A stretch of DNA of 64,000 nucleotides from Temnothorax longispinosus (Eukaryota > Arthropoda > Insecta > Hymenoptera > Formicidae), in contig NC_092362.1 in the NCBI RefSeq assembly GCF_030848805.1, positions 18,645,642 to 18,709,641 of the forward strand, read 5' to 3'. Below are positions 1 through 13,555 of this stretch, one piece after another (the first letter of the stretch is position 1; each line of letters begins with the position of its first letter). The position numbers and the translations under genes are program-made. The notes under the pieces are model-generated. The model ran no database searches and had not been told where the DNA came from. It worked only from the letters and a program-made list of their open reading frames with translations.

Positions 1-827
1 TGTAAACGCATATTAACGATGTTGTACCTCTCTCGACGATGCATGAAATTCAACCCTGAAATCGCGTTACGGCATGATTAATTTAATCAACTTTGTCTAT
101 CAACACATTTACGCTAACTACCGACGACAAGGGATCGTTAGAGCTGACAACAAGGAACCACCCGGCTTTAATTAACGACTACTTTTTTTACCATAACGAT
201 AAGGACTGGAGCAATCACTGCAATGTAACCTTGGATCTAACCCTTAGAGATCGCGGATGTCACTTCTCTCGGATGACGCAATAGATAAGACGTGTCGCAG
301 ATCAGACTCGTATTTCTTATAACACGTATCACGCGATATACCATTTAAGATGGTGTAAGACACCATAGATATAAAAATGTTACCATTACTTTTTATATAT
401 CAAACTTCCTTTTCTCTTTTCATCGGATAAATCAAGTAAATATTCGTACAGAAACATTCGTAGAGAACATTGAGAAACTGGACATTACGTTCCGTGAAAT
501 TGTTTTGGATCAATAAAAATTATGATAATACCCAAATATATATAGATGTTTAGCGAGAAATTTTTCTTTTTTAATAAAAGAATACCTAAAGAAGAGAGTT
601 TTCGCTATTCTGCTCTATTTATCAAATATATATGAGACTTGTTATTATTTTTATTATTAAAGATTATCTCTGGCTTCTTATTATTCTTAAATTAGATTGT
701 ATCTTGCTTTCACTGTTTGTCAAAATTGTTATACTATCGCTCATAAAAATATGTATGTATATAATGAGTACATGTATGTAAGTGTCTGCAGTGTATTGAA
801 CTCAGGTCTGTGGGTTTGCTATTATAG
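1..827. other. AT-rich non-coding stretch
   Basis: No open frame here has recognisable protein character. The only signal is at the right end, where a splice-acceptor-like sequence leads into the candidate micro-exon at 828. It is probably intron or intergenic. Confidence 0.5.
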
Positions 828-866
828 GCTCAAACTGACTGTGCGGATCAGTCATCCCTGCGGAAG
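828..866 (+). other. Candidate 39-nt coding micro-exon
   Basis: A short block is preceded by an AG (TATTATAG) and followed by a full-consensus donor (AAG|GTAAGT). The block is exactly 13 codons in phase 0 and reads AQTDCADQSSLRK with no stop. Its base composition is clearly richer in GC than the surroundings. In-frame micro-exons of this size are typical of alternatively spliced neuronal or adhesion genes with very long introns, which would fit the empty flanks. The polypyrimidine tract is weak and I do not recognise the peptide, so this could be chance. Confidence 0.27.
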
Positions 867-3800
867 GTAAGTAATCATAAAACGAGACTTTTAACAGTGC
901 TACATTTTCGCGTTTGAAACACAATTTCACATTTTCCCTTTAACCCGGTCGGTGTAATGGTCTTGTTTGGTTTTTACGCGAATAATAAGCACCAGCATGC
1001 AACACTTTTACACATTTTTCAAAATGCCTGCCAGACCTTTGTGCCGCGAGCGCGGCTTTGTGACTCTGGGAAAATTATTCCAGCCGTCAGTTGCTCAATC
1101 ATTATTATTTATCCCATCCCCTTTGTTGTCGTCAGTAGTTATGGCTGACGTTTCATTGGTTGGTTGACTAGCAATTAATATTATTAATTCTCTGGATGTC
1201 ACCTCTCTGTCGAAGGCGCATATTATAATGTAAAAAAATGCAGCCGCTTAAATTAATTCTTTCTTGATACCTAGATTTTTTACTGGGCTTGTTCTTTCTC
1301 AATAATATTTTACTCGGTATTTAATTTTATGTACTTTCGCATAATAATTATATATAATTTATCGATCAATGATACAAATATCATTGACGACTATACAAAT
1401 CCAATAAATATACAATAAATGTTAAACATCAATCTTAAATGAGCTCTCTCTTTCTCTCTCTTTCTCCACTTTCCATTTTCTATTTATTTTTCTAAACTGC
1501 ACAATCAAGGATAATTTATCTCTAGCCTTTGTATCAGCCTGTCATGTGTTTCGCTTGACACGAAGATCATTAATTAACAACGTTAACCGCAGTTGTTGCC
1601 GAAGATAGGTGATTTATTACGACAGAAGTAACGCGAATATAAAACCACTATTCTTAGGCGAGCTCTCTTTCTTAACTATTTTCCAAAGTATTTCCAAATA
1701 AAATAATTTCCTTTTTTCTAGCATAATAAATACAAAATCTCTTTTTATTAGCAATAAGATTTTAAAATATTATAAATTATAAGATTAGATCCAATTATTT
1801 CTGTTATAAAACTATCAAGATTATAACTAGTAAAATAATTAATTTTATTAACAAGAAATATTGACATATTCCGATCATTACTCATATGCCTACATGCATT
1901 TTACTTCAAAAAGATATCGAACATTAAACAAGTAAGAGATACAATTCAGAAGAAAGGAAATCTGTTCACCAACCAGCTAGATAATTCTCCAAAATAATGT
2001 TCTGAAAAGATAGTCAGGCTTGTCAGCATTCACTGTATCTTTAGTAATTTCGTCCTTTGTCTTGAAGAGCAGTAGCTCTCGACTACGTACGTGACTTGTT
2101 CCTTGATTAACTCTGTTAATTGTTACAAAGGCATCACAGTTCCATAAAATAACGATAATCAAAAAGGACTAATGAAACAAACGCGTTGAAACAATGGGAG
2201 CTTAACTGTCAATGATATTTAGAGAATTATTTAAATCTTATTTTTAGAAGCCTTTATTAAATCTTCTGTAATGATAAATGTGCACATGTATTCATTGCAT
2301 TTTGAATAGATTTTTAAAAAACCGTACAATCGATAACTGTATAATATGTACAATGTATTGTACATTATTCTACAACTTTATTTAAAAATATGTTTATCGT
2401 TCATTGTGCTTTTAAAAGATAAAAAATTTGCATGTGCGGAAAAGCATAGTGCATAATTCTACATTTTTTAAGTATTATTTATGGTTGAATAACGAACAAG
2501 CAAGATGAAACATAATAACGAAGCTACATTGTAACACGCAATAGAATCAATTTCATTAATCAAACATGCCTTCGTTCGATGACAAATAATTTCGCATAAG
2601 CGTGCTTCACCACTACAAACCGTTTAATATTCTCTTATACGGCTCTTTCATTTTGTCATTAATTCGCGCGATATATAATTTCAAAATTATTAATTAATGT
2701 CATAAAATGATAACAGAAAGCGATAGCAAATAACCGATTTGTCAATTTCAAGAATATGAACAACTTTCACCCCTAAATATACTTTCCAATTTTATTCAAC
2801 AGGACAATAATTTATTAAAAAATCATTTATTTAATTATGCAAAATGCTTTTTAAGATTTTTAATAATAATTTTTTAAAACAATTTATAATTTTTATAAAT
2901 TTATCCATATTCCGTAACGAAAAAATGACAGAAAAAAAAGAGTAATGATATATGTATTAGATAAAAAGGGTTTTGCAAAATTATCATTTTACATTATAAA
3001 CTGAATATAACATTTACTTTGTAAAATTTGCAAATATACATAGAGCTCAGAAATAAACTAACTCAAAATTAATATTCGTACACATATACACATTCATATT
3101 TTTGTTTCACATTTTTTCAGGAAATATCTTACGATCCCGATTTTGTGGACCCCAAAATCGAGCTGTCGCACCATTAGGCCAATCAACTCTGACAGCGGCC
3201 ACTCAAGCTTCATTTATTTAAGCACTTTGAGCCCTGTCCTTGCCCTTCGGTTAGTTGGCGTATGTGGCTTGATAGTTAATTAACCATTTTTGTCGCTTAA
3301 ATGTCCTTAGATCCTAAAGGACGACAATTTATACACCATTAATAGTAAATATTCAGCTGCAGTGTAATAAATAAAATCTTCTATATGAGCATTATCGTCA
3401 ATTATCAGTTACAATTTTTACAAACGAGTAAACTTCACATTTTCAATTTAATAAATTTAGATAAATAATATATAAAAAATATAAAAATTTGTTCAAGTGA
3501 ACAACACATCAGAATAATTTACAAGAGATACAGCAAAATTCGAACGTTTTTGAATATTAACAGTTAATAAGTATTACGTTTTTAAGTGATTAATAAATAG
3601 TACAGAAATTTGTTTATGCAATACGAAATGCACAATAATATATTAGCAAAATTATTACGCCGGATAGAATAATAATACTGATAATAGATACTAACAAGAC
3701 CGAACGTGAATCTCACTCGTCCGTTTTGCCGCATTCACGTTTAATCTAGAAAGTTTAGTGGGTCACAAGTAAATATCATCAGGGATGTGTCGAACCATAT

Positions 3801-4080
3801 AACCGAGTGGCAACTCGGACTTATAACCACAAAATGCGCAATTAAAGTCGCTTTGACTGTGCTAAATGAAGGATTAAACTGTTCGCCCTTAATAATGTAG
3901 TGCGGAGGTAAATCCTTTCCGCTTGCTTTCCATTGGTCTAGCTTTATTCAAATTAGTGTATGAATTTCTTGCACAAATAATCAATGCAATGGAACAGCGC
4001 ACAAATTATCGTCAATTATAAGCGATATGTTTATTATCATTATCCATTAAAATAATAACCTTGTTAGAACAGTAATTATC
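867..4080. other. Non-coding, AT-rich
   Basis: No recognisable gene. At 3121 a pyrimidine-rich tract ending in CAG is followed by about 53 open codons on the plus strand, but there is no donor and no known protein similarity. A few less AT-rich islands (940-1180, 3130-3260, 3700-3960) may be conserved non-coding sequence. Confidence 0.45.
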
Positions 4081-4156
4081 GCGAGAAAAGGGAAGGAGGG
4101 CGGTGGGTGGGGGGAAAGAGAGATAGAGAAAGAAAGAGAGAGAGAGAGAGAGAGAA
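4081..4156. repeat. Purine-rich tract with (GA)n microsatellite
   Basis: The plus strand is almost purely purine, starting G-rich (GGGCGGTGGGTGGGGGG) and ending in a (GA)n run at about 4134-4154. This is a simple-sequence repeat. Confidence 0.8.
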
Positions 4157-4711
4157 ATATTACTTTATAATATTTAGAGACCAGCAAGTATTTTTATCCT
4201 TATAAATAATTGTAATATACAAGTAATAGTTGCAAAGTCGCTTATCATGTGATTGTGCGTAAAATTTATATTAATCATCCGATTACGTAGAATTTATGAC
4301 ATAATTATTCTAAAAATAACGTAAATAAATGCTTAATTAATATATTAATTAAGAATTAAGCAAAAAAAAAATATTAAAATTTCGAGAACTTTGAAATGTA
4401 TGCGTCATAAGAGAGTTGGACATAAAACAATACAAAACTGTTATTCTTTGCTTGAAAAATAAATCATCATTGGCATCGATTTTGTAACATCTCACATTTT
4501 GCATTCTCGTGATTTAATTAAGCCGAATGCTTTTCTTTCGAAGTGTGCAGCGTCGTACGCACAAAAGTTCCACATTAAATAGAACACGAATCGATACGCG
4601 ATTGTGTCCCACTGCCAAGTCTTGAACAAGATTATCGAAACAGTGATAATTAACATTTAAATGTTTTCGTATACACTCTGTTATCTTCACGTTAATGGAA
4701 AATTGACCGCC

Positions 4712-4832
4712 CTGATTCTGTAACTCTTAACGACAGTATTGTTATTGTTGTAGTGTGCAGATGAAATATGGTAAAAAAGCTGCGCGCTGACAATATAATG
4801 ATAACGACCCCGTTAAGAGTTGCAGAATAGGA
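4712..4832. repeat. Short MITE-like inverted repeat
   Basis: The left arm ATTCTGTAACTCTTAACG (about 4715-4732) is repeated inverted on the right (CGTTAAGAGTTGCAGAAT, 4811-4828) with one mismatch. The interior also tends to pair. The total is about 120 bp. Size and arm structure fit a non-autonomous DNA element; I could not define a target-site duplication. Confidence 0.55.
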
Positions 4833-7800
4833 ATGCTTGATCACTTTTTCCTTTCAAACAACATACTTCATGTGCTACTAACACACGTTTTTATTAAAAC
4901 TTCTTAGCAACGTTATTGCACATATCAGAAAACAAGCGGGATGAAAAAAAAAAGATTTCAAAACCTTGTGTGCGAATAAGCAATTGTTAGTACTACATTA
5001 TGTTCTTATTAATTATCGTAACTAAAATAACGATAAAATGTTTAAGCGAGTATTGTATGTAAAAAATCCATTTAAAACATACATACTTATATGTTCAAGT
5101 CCTTCAAATTTTTTTAAAGCTATTTAGTCTTAAATAAATTCTTTAAAATCATTTTGCGATTATTACCTTCCTGATTATTTACTGAAATAACATCATTAGA
5201 TACGAAAATTCCTTAATAACAACATCTAAAAGATACTTTTCAGTTAAACTTTTAAAATCGAATAATTAACAGAAATCAAGTAGCAGTGAATCGATTAGTT
5301 TATAGATTCTACAACATTAGGAACAGCTTCATAAAATTATTCTTTTTGGCTGTCTCACATTTTCGCGTACAAATTATTTTTTAACACTTTCAATACTATA
5401 TATTATGATAAATTCCTTAAACAAAATACGTAGTGATATAATATTTGATATTTTATTGATATAATTTATATTTTAACAGTTTTCATATCATCAATAAGAT
5501 TTTAATCTTTTGTAATTGCCTTTGAATTGTTCCATTATAAATATGCCCGCATCTCAATTGCAGTGTAGTGTATCACTCAGCGATTTCATGCAAGCTTTCT
5601 AAATTAAATGCACTAAAACTCGATTGTTTACACATCTATATTCTATTGTCCAATTGTCAAATTAATAACAACGTGCAATGCAAAGAAATTCGCTTAATTG
5701 GCATACTTCTTAATTTTATTCCTTTTCTCAAAATATACAATATAAAAGTAAAAACAAATTAAGTTAAATATAGTTAGCACAATTAAATTTAACATAAGAG
5801 ATCGATTTATTCTTAATAATATATTTTTTTCAAGATTCAGAGATAAAGAGTTGTTTTAAGAACATCGTCCGCAAAACACATTGCGGTATTACCTGATAAA
5901 TACTTCCGAATTACGATCTCTCAACTTGTTTCCCTGTACATAATTAACGACGCTTAAGTCAAAATCGATAACTTTTCATCATTTATTAATGAAACCGCTT
6001 CTAACTTCTCTAAGTAAAACCGCAAGTCACATCGTTCATTTATTTTACACATTCCGCAGAACCACAAGGCCAGTTCTCCTCCCTACATACCTAAACTTAG
6101 TTACGTCAACCGTCCGGCGTCGATTTAACCATTCGCACACTAGTCGTCTCTTCCTCGAGACATGAATAATCCTCATGTGTTTCCCGATATATGTAAGTCG
6201 ACAATTTTCTCACAAATAAATCGACTCACCCTTCATCATGTGACAGTTCGCCGAATCCTTGTCACGAAGGAATTACCAATAAACACTCTTCGACTCTCGA
6301 ACACGTATGTGACATCCGTAGCCGTCGCTCCGGCAAAGTCGGACAAGTGATCGATAGTCAGACGAAAAATTTCAGCAAAGTCCTCAGAAAAATACGGAAG
6401 AGAATTTTCTACGTCGCGAGTTTCGTTGCGCGATTCGCGAGATAAAGATTAACAGACGAAGATAGGAAGAAGAACCGAGATGCCTTTCCGCGGAGAGACG
6501 CGCAGTGGCCAGTCGCGAAACGCGTACCAAACCCAACTGAAGAGCGACGATACTGTCCCCATGACCGCACCCCCGCCCCCGATTAAAACCACCCGCGCAC
6601 GCGTTTCACCCCGAAACTCCGGAGTACAGTTCTGCGTCTTCGGGGCACCACCTCTCCGTATCATCCCGGCGTATGGTACCGGAGTGTCTTATGTGGATCA
6701 CGATTGATCCCGTACATCGTAGGGGAAGCCACGACCCCATGATTTCCCTGCGAGACATGAGAATCGCACGGAAAACAATTAATTCGCGGAATATATCCGA
6801 ATATTTGGCAGAAGAATATCAGCCGGAAACCGATATTTTTCAGATATGTATAATAAATGATCTGTTGGATGAGACACAGTGAAATATATACACATATGAC
6901 AATCATCCCTTTTTTCATCCTGTTAAAGCATTTCAGAAATTTTCTTTGTACAGTATTGTTCATATAAAAGTATGTATATTCATATATATATACGTATAAT
7001 ATATAGGGGGAGAAAGAGAGAGACAAAAATAATTATCCTAAAAATATTTTATCCATCTAAAAAACAAAAGAATTCATAGAGATATTTTTGTATAAGCCTG
7101 AACTTATACGTTTTTTGACGTGTATGTTTTTCTTTTAATATCATTAAAAAGAATATCTCAAATAAAATTCTAAATTATACATATTAAAAAAATATATGTA
7201 TACAAAGAAACCAATATATATATAATTTTATTTTTTTTTCATCTATAAATTTATATCAATATTTCTGTTCGATGGCTGTATGTGTGCAATAGACTATACT
7301 ATCTTATAAATTTCAAATACATTAAAAAACAGTTTAAAATAAACAACATAAAAGAGATGACTTTTTTATGTAAAAATTATTAAATCATACAATTAAAAAC
7401 AACATCTTCATATATAATGCTGATTAAATTTCACGATTGTGAAAAGGAATTATGCATATTAAAAGAAATTATTTTAAACAAAATGTTTGTCTCGTGTTAA
7501 AATTTCATAAACATGTATTTTAACTTCTACAAAAACAAAATTTTTTAACGATATACGTATCGCAAGAGATCGCACTTTGTTAAATATGTATAACTGAATA
7601 TATATTACATTGTATGCTAATCTTTCCTTAATTATTTATTTGTATTGACTATTGAAATAAGTCGCGACGTATTACGCGACGTTTAATATGATTTTGTGGT
7701 ACATTATCACGTTAATTAATTTCCGTAATAATACTGTTGATGACAGTATAAATTTCTATAAATTTCGATATTTGCTCCAACTATTCGCGTCACAATAACT

Positions 7801-7844
7801 TCTGTACGTGAGTTCGTACTTATGTTTCTCAAGGGAGGCTGTAT
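4833..7844. other. Non-coding; GC-richer island at 6.1-6.8 kb
   Basis: Mostly AT-rich. Between about 6100 and 6780 the composition changes to GC- and CpG-rich, with open frames on both strands and stretches such as CCGCGGAGAGACGCGCAG. This could be a 5' exon or promoter of an unseen gene or a conserved element. I see no recognisable protein. The proline-rich frame at 6480-6707 looks like a compositional artefact. Confidence 0.4.
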
Positions 7845-7860
7845 AACGCGTTAACGCGTT
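7845..7860. repeat. 16-bp perfect palindrome
   Basis: AACGCGTTAACGCGTT is its own reverse complement and stands out with two MluI-like ACGCGT cores in AT-rich DNA. It could bind a dimeric protein; the function is unknown. Confidence 0.6.
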
Positions 7861-10800
7861 AACTCACATAGTTAGAATATACATCCTTGAGGATTACTCC
7901 ACCAGACAATGTCTACCCCATGCAACGAAGGAACAGTCAGAAATTCGAGCAAGAAGCATCGTCGGAGAATACAATGTAAAACAATGATAATGCCGACACG
8001 AGTAAGCTATCGTAAGTCTTTGTCTAAAAAATCAATGAAATTGATGTCCACTTTAATTTACTTGCAAATAATTTTTGACTAATACAATATGGTTACACAA
8101 ACATCGAAATCTTTCTTTGACAATGCTTTAACAAATTTAAAGATAACAAAAAAAATAAATCTTAATAAATGTAAACGTGAATACTCATATGGTAGTTTTG
8201 TCAAATTAAAATCTCAAATCTTGCAGATTACCTAGAGGTAATTTGGTAAATATCCCATGATGGTAAACAAGTTATAATAATAAAAATCCATGCTATCTAG
8301 TAGAAGCATTGTTCAAAGCTACGTCGAGGGATAACAGTATGGCTTATATAATAGTATCATTTATATGCCTCGACAGGACGATAGAGTTCTCGTACGGAAA
8401 ATTGCAATGCCTATCTGCGAGACTGTTTGGAAGGGGCAAGCAGAATGAAAAGAACCAACATCGATCCATACCGGTTGGATAACTACATTGCTCTACGCTG
8501 TTGTATGTCCACAATGTGAAGAACTACGAAAAATCGTCGATGCGTCCAGAGATTTTATCTCCTACATAATTCACAGAATTCCAAAAAGGATGTACCATCG
8601 TTTCTTCAAAGGCTTTTGTTTTCGACATCGTAACGCACTTGTCACTCTCACGATGGCCAAGAAAATACGACTTCTACAAAAGGCTTTGCAGTACAATTTA
8701 CGGGTCATTGCATTTAGAACATCGAAACCGTGTTTGATTTTGAAGCCGATTGGAGAGTATGGTAGGCAAAAAAGAAACGTAAAGCCATTTGCGTAAATAT
8801 TGGATACCAAGATAGAGAATACGAATAAATCAGTACAGACTTGTGAATTACTTTGTAAAAAGATGCAAAAATAATATTTTTATCTATAAATAGTAACATT
8901 CTATTTTCTATTAATATGTATGCATGTGTTTTATTTAAAATTTATTGTTTGTAAGCCATTTTAATTCTTAGCAAAATACTGTAACATACGTTGTAAGTAT
9001 ACAGAGTAAAAAATAATTTTATGACAACAATCACCATAACGCATTAAATAATATTATATCGATTTTTTTTGTTTTCGATGATTGACATCATAAATTCTTT
9101 ATCAATTCTGCTAATAAACCACATTAGTCTAAACATTGACACGGGCTCGTATTTCTGGTTAACGATCGTATAATCCATGTATCCAAATTGCTATAGCGTA
9201 ATCAGCCGTGGATATGCTCACGGTGAACTTTCTAATCGCCAGGAAACTATATCGAATTATAGTTCTAGTTAAACGCATGTTATCCGGCAGCAGAAGCAGC
9301 TTAGCTTCAGCGGTATTAGGTGTAATATAAGCCAACCGTCGCGGATGGAAGAGACCGTAACCCTTTCCTGATGAAATTCCGGAACTAATCTTTGAGTGTG
9401 CGATTTTAACTAAGTTCCATATCATAAGAGACCTAAGGCTCCCACGCGACATCGCATAACTGTAATGTCAGTCTGGAATATAGCACAGTCGGCTAGGAGA
9501 ATTCCAGTTTCCCTGTTAATCACCGAAGTTAATTAGCAAAATACCAATGGCGCCGACCAACTTCCATTTGTGAATAATCACACGTGATATAACAATTATA
9601 TGCTTCAGCCGCATTCAACCTCAGCCTACCCCAATTCCAAGCACATATTAATTAAGCAAAGTATTACGTGTTACAGCAAGAAATTAATTTGTAACCAGAT
9701 ATATAATCGATGGCATCGTCGGGAAAAATATTATTGAAAAATATTATCTGAGATTAGTCGAGCATAATTGAAAATGGGCGATACAAGGAAAATATTTCTT
9801 CCTTAAAAGCGTGGCCAAATTATACAATAAATTATATCATTAAATTCACGAAACTTCATGAAGCTAAAATAAGTTAAGGTATATATATCCTGAAACTTTG
9901 CAACTCAAGTTGATGTACGGTTCAACCCATATGTTCTACACGTACCATTGATTAATGATTTTAAGATATTCTAATGGCTTCCAGAGAACATGCATATATA
10001 TGTATAGCTCGACATATATCAACCTTCACGAACACAAAGTCTGGAATAGCTAAAGGGCAGAATACCTATTAATCGCTTACCTCACATCAATTTCGAATCC
10101 TATTGGATGGTTTCACACATTATTACTTTTGTATCGATTGGTTCAAGTTCATATAAATTGTTTGAAGTTTATACAAATTGCCTCCACGATAGTAAATATC
10201 TATCCATACGTTTATTCACAGGAACAATCAACTTGTTAAATCTATTTCGTCGTCTCAACGGAAACCGCTATACTATCAACATCACCACCGCTATCCGTAA
10301 TCACTTGTTCATACAAGTGAAAGATCGTCAGTGGCATGAAGAGATGCGAGATGCTGCAAAATCCAGAATCGCAGCTGGTGATGATACTCAAGAATGCTAA
10401 ACTCGCAAATTAAGAAAATTCCATTAAGACAATGCGTCGAAATTATGAGCGCTTTGAATTTGATAATCTCTGTTTAGATTCATAATTGCAGATTAATTTT
10501 ATACGTGTATTTTACGCTTGCAATAAAATATATGTCTAAAAGTTGCGAGAAAATGTATAAAATTACATAGTAGAAAAAAATATAGGTAAGTATATATTTT
10601 TATACAATCGATAAATCATTGATACTAAATAAATCATTGATTCTAAGTACTTTTTTCTTTGAAGCATGTATATATAATATTCATATATGCGTAAATCTCA
10701 ATATTAAATATTTTTAACGTATTAAATCAAATTTTTATTAGACAAAATTGCTTTTTTGCACCATCAGAATATAGTATTGTAATATATTCAAGCACATCTA

Positions 10801-10979
10801 TTATGTTACTGAATTATTAATTTCAAATCGCAGTACCGATAAAATCGCACCTATATTGGCGAAAGAAATCAATTTCCGTATAATATCTCCATTCAAGTTT
10901 TAGCGAGAAAGAAAGGAAGAGACATATTTTGCTATTACATAAGAAACTCAACAGAGATAGTATCACAGTTAAACGATCA
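7861..10979. other. Non-coding; unassigned open frames
   Basis: Islands of more balanced composition occur at 8290-8800 and 9130-9560. They carry frames of about 100 codons (8488-8796 plus strand, 9159-9452 minus strand). Neither has a recognisable domain or good splice boundaries, so I do not call them genes. A further frame at 10107-10400 (plus) is similarly unsupported. Confidence 0.4.
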
Positions 10980-11242
10980 TCAAGAATCACGAACCTTTGA
11001 CCTATGACCTACGGTAGTCAGTCTGACAAAAACATGATCCCCCTCATCCGCATTTGACGATTTCTCGTTGGGATGTTCCAGAGAAAGGGTGCGTCCCAAA
11101 CGCCCCTTCAACGACATTGAACTCATTTCGGCGAAAGAGCGGTGCTTTTTACTGAAAGATACTTCGACGACTTTCGGAACTGCAACAGGTACCTGTTTTC
11201 GAGGAACCGCAAATCTCTGACCTTCCGGCGGCAACAAAAGTT
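10980..11242 (-). CDS. Candidate terminal exon, unrecognised protein
   Basis: On the minus strand an acceptor-like ATTTTCTTAAG at about 11243 is followed by roughly 86 open codons ending in TGA at 10980. The composition looks protein-like. It is rich in Pro, Val, Ser and charged residues and contains a basic Ser motif (GRLGRTLSLEHP) resembling a phosphorylation site. An in-frame stop lies just upstream of the acceptor, so the frame needs splicing to a more distant 5' exon at higher coordinates, which I could not find. No family is recognised. It could be a last coding exon or a chance frame in a GC-richer block. Confidence 0.33.
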
Positions 11243-13524
11243 CTTAAGAAAATTTACTCATCAATTAATAGATACTGGGAGGCGGCGGCACCTTCTTATG
11301 AATTCGTTCACGCGATTTCATTCGAAGCGAACCTCGTTGAAAGTTTCATGCAGCTCGTATTATTGATGGGATTGGATGCAAATACAGTCAGGTGGTGACA
11401 GAACGCCGGTCTTTTGCTCTTTTTCCGGGAATTCATTTACATGTAATTTCGATAGAGACGAAAGCTGCAATATTAAGCTTTTAAAACCACGCTACTACGT
11501 GCATAAATAAGAGAGCTTTAGTACACTGCGATCGTCGCACGAGCTATTTTTGTTATAAAACATTTGTTTATTAGAAAATATTGCTGGACTGTTATATGTA
11601 TTCTTTCAATGCTGCAGCTGTAAATAAATCATATATTAAAATATAAATTTATACATATATTTATATTTTAATATATATAAAATCAAGTAGTACTTACATT
11701 TAAATTAAAAGTTATTAGATAATTATGTAGCAATTATATACGCTGTGTTACTTTTCAAAATTGTTAAATGTTTGTTAATAATACAATATCAAAAACAATA
11801 TAAGTAGGTATCTATTAAAACTGACATCACTTTCCTCCTTTTTCATTTAAAAAGTATCTAAAAATTTTTCTCTTTACGTTTACGCCAAAACTTGTAAATC
11901 ATTATTATACATGAATAATATTAGAATCGCGTATGATATACAATGTTACTTATCAGAAACGGAGAATGGAAGAAATTTATGACGCAATTCCGTGACTCAA
12001 AACTTGGAAAACGTTTCAGATAGCTGCTCGGTAAGTTTCCTAGTCGGAACACGAATATATTTAAGTGCAATTAGTATCGCGTAAGATCTACTTGACGACA
12101 TATAAACGACATATAAATGCACGATGTATCTTCATTATTTTGCTTGTGTAATTTTGCACAAAGTTCCGCCCACAAGTTTTCCGTTCATCTTTTATATTTG
12201 GAATAAGTACATCGAGTTTTTTATTTCACGCTTGCTGCATTCACGGTCACGCTACGTTAAAACGAAAATCCTATTCATCGTAACACTTGATGCAGAATAA
12301 AAAAACGACAGCAACTGAATGTAGTACGTTCCCAATTAACATTGCTGAAGTTATATTTTCGCTGAATTAAATAATTTCTCTTTTAATTTCCCTCCATACG
12401 TATTTGACGCTTTGGTATTCAGAGGAAATGATAGGAATTTTTTCATTTAGCGTTCGCACTTTACTAATAGAATTATTGTGTTGTTAAAACTATGTAACAG
12501 AAATTTATAAAATATGCCCGCAAATTTTTCACAAATGAATTTCATCGCATAACAGTGATATCTGTAATACCGCTACGTTTATAGAGATCGCTCGATTATT
12601 CTTATAGCCTTTTAGCTGGAGCATGCGCATAAAAAGAACCGGATTTATATGACTAAATATAAACGCATATAAATAATAGATCTTGTTAGCAATCTATTTC
12701 CACCATTAGCAATGTACTATATTTTTTCATCTATATTTAGAGTGTCATAAGCTTATTCTATTTAAAAATATTTCTGTAAAATGTGTGTGACGTTTATAAT
12801 AAAATATGTATCAACCCAAATCAAAATATCTGAAGGTTAATGTCATGTACGCTGTCTAATATAATTATTTTTGCTCACTATCTACTTTTATTTTAAATGT
12901 AACTAAAATACGTTACATTAGATAAACTGTAGATAAATGAGGAGATAAACGCTTCGTTTTCTGCAGAAATTTGAAACAATTTACGTTGTATCATGAAACT
13001 TTTAAAGACCTAAAGAGTGTGGAGAAAACATTCGCTATATACATATAATCACTGTGCTATTTCGTTAATACTACTTCGATCAGATTCACTGGCAATAAAA
13101 CGATTATTTGTTATTATAAATCTCTTGAAATTATTACGCCTTGAAATCATTTTTTAAGTATCATTTTGAAGTATCATATAAATCAAAAATCGCAAAATAA
13201 AAATTCATTTGGCAGTTTGGCGATTCCAGTAATTAAATATTTTAGCGAAACAAAGAATATTTTTGCGGTACTTGTCGAGAAAATGTACGAAAAGTGAGTG
13301 ACAAACGTTTAAAAGAGCAATCAGAAGTAATTTGACACCTATTTCAAGTGGTGTGTTCTTTACAAGCTCGTCTACGCGTGATGGGAATCGCGACGTAGGA
13401 AAGGGCGTGGTCCGTTCTATCTTTCTGTTTCAGAGCACGATCCTGCATCGTTTTCGAATGCAGACTATGAATAGCTTTCGGCAATCGATGCGGGACTCAT
13501 TGCAAATCACTACATAACAAATTG
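11243..13524. other. Non-coding, AT-rich
   Basis: No gene or mobile-element signature seen. A small GC-richer patch at 13320-13510 has a 61-codon plus-strand frame without recognisable features. Confidence 0.45.
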
Positions 13525-13555
13525 ACGTGTTTAACAAGCTTATTGTTAAACACGT
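13525..13555. repeat. Perfect 13-bp stem hairpin
   Basis: ACGTGTTTAACAA is followed by a 5-nt spacer and its exact reverse complement TTGTTAAACACGT. The structure is symmetric on both strands. Function unknown. Confidence 0.6.

Noticed and set aside
3121..3282. Possible exon after a TTTTTTCAG acceptor
   Set aside because: About 53 open codons but no donor, no recognisable peptide and no partner exon.
6480..6707. Pro-rich 75-codon frame
   Set aside because: Compositional artefact of a GC-rich patch, with an equally long antisense frame.
8488..8796. 102-codon plus-strand frame as a gene
   Set aside because: No domain, no splice or promoter support, and an overlapping antisense frame of similar length.
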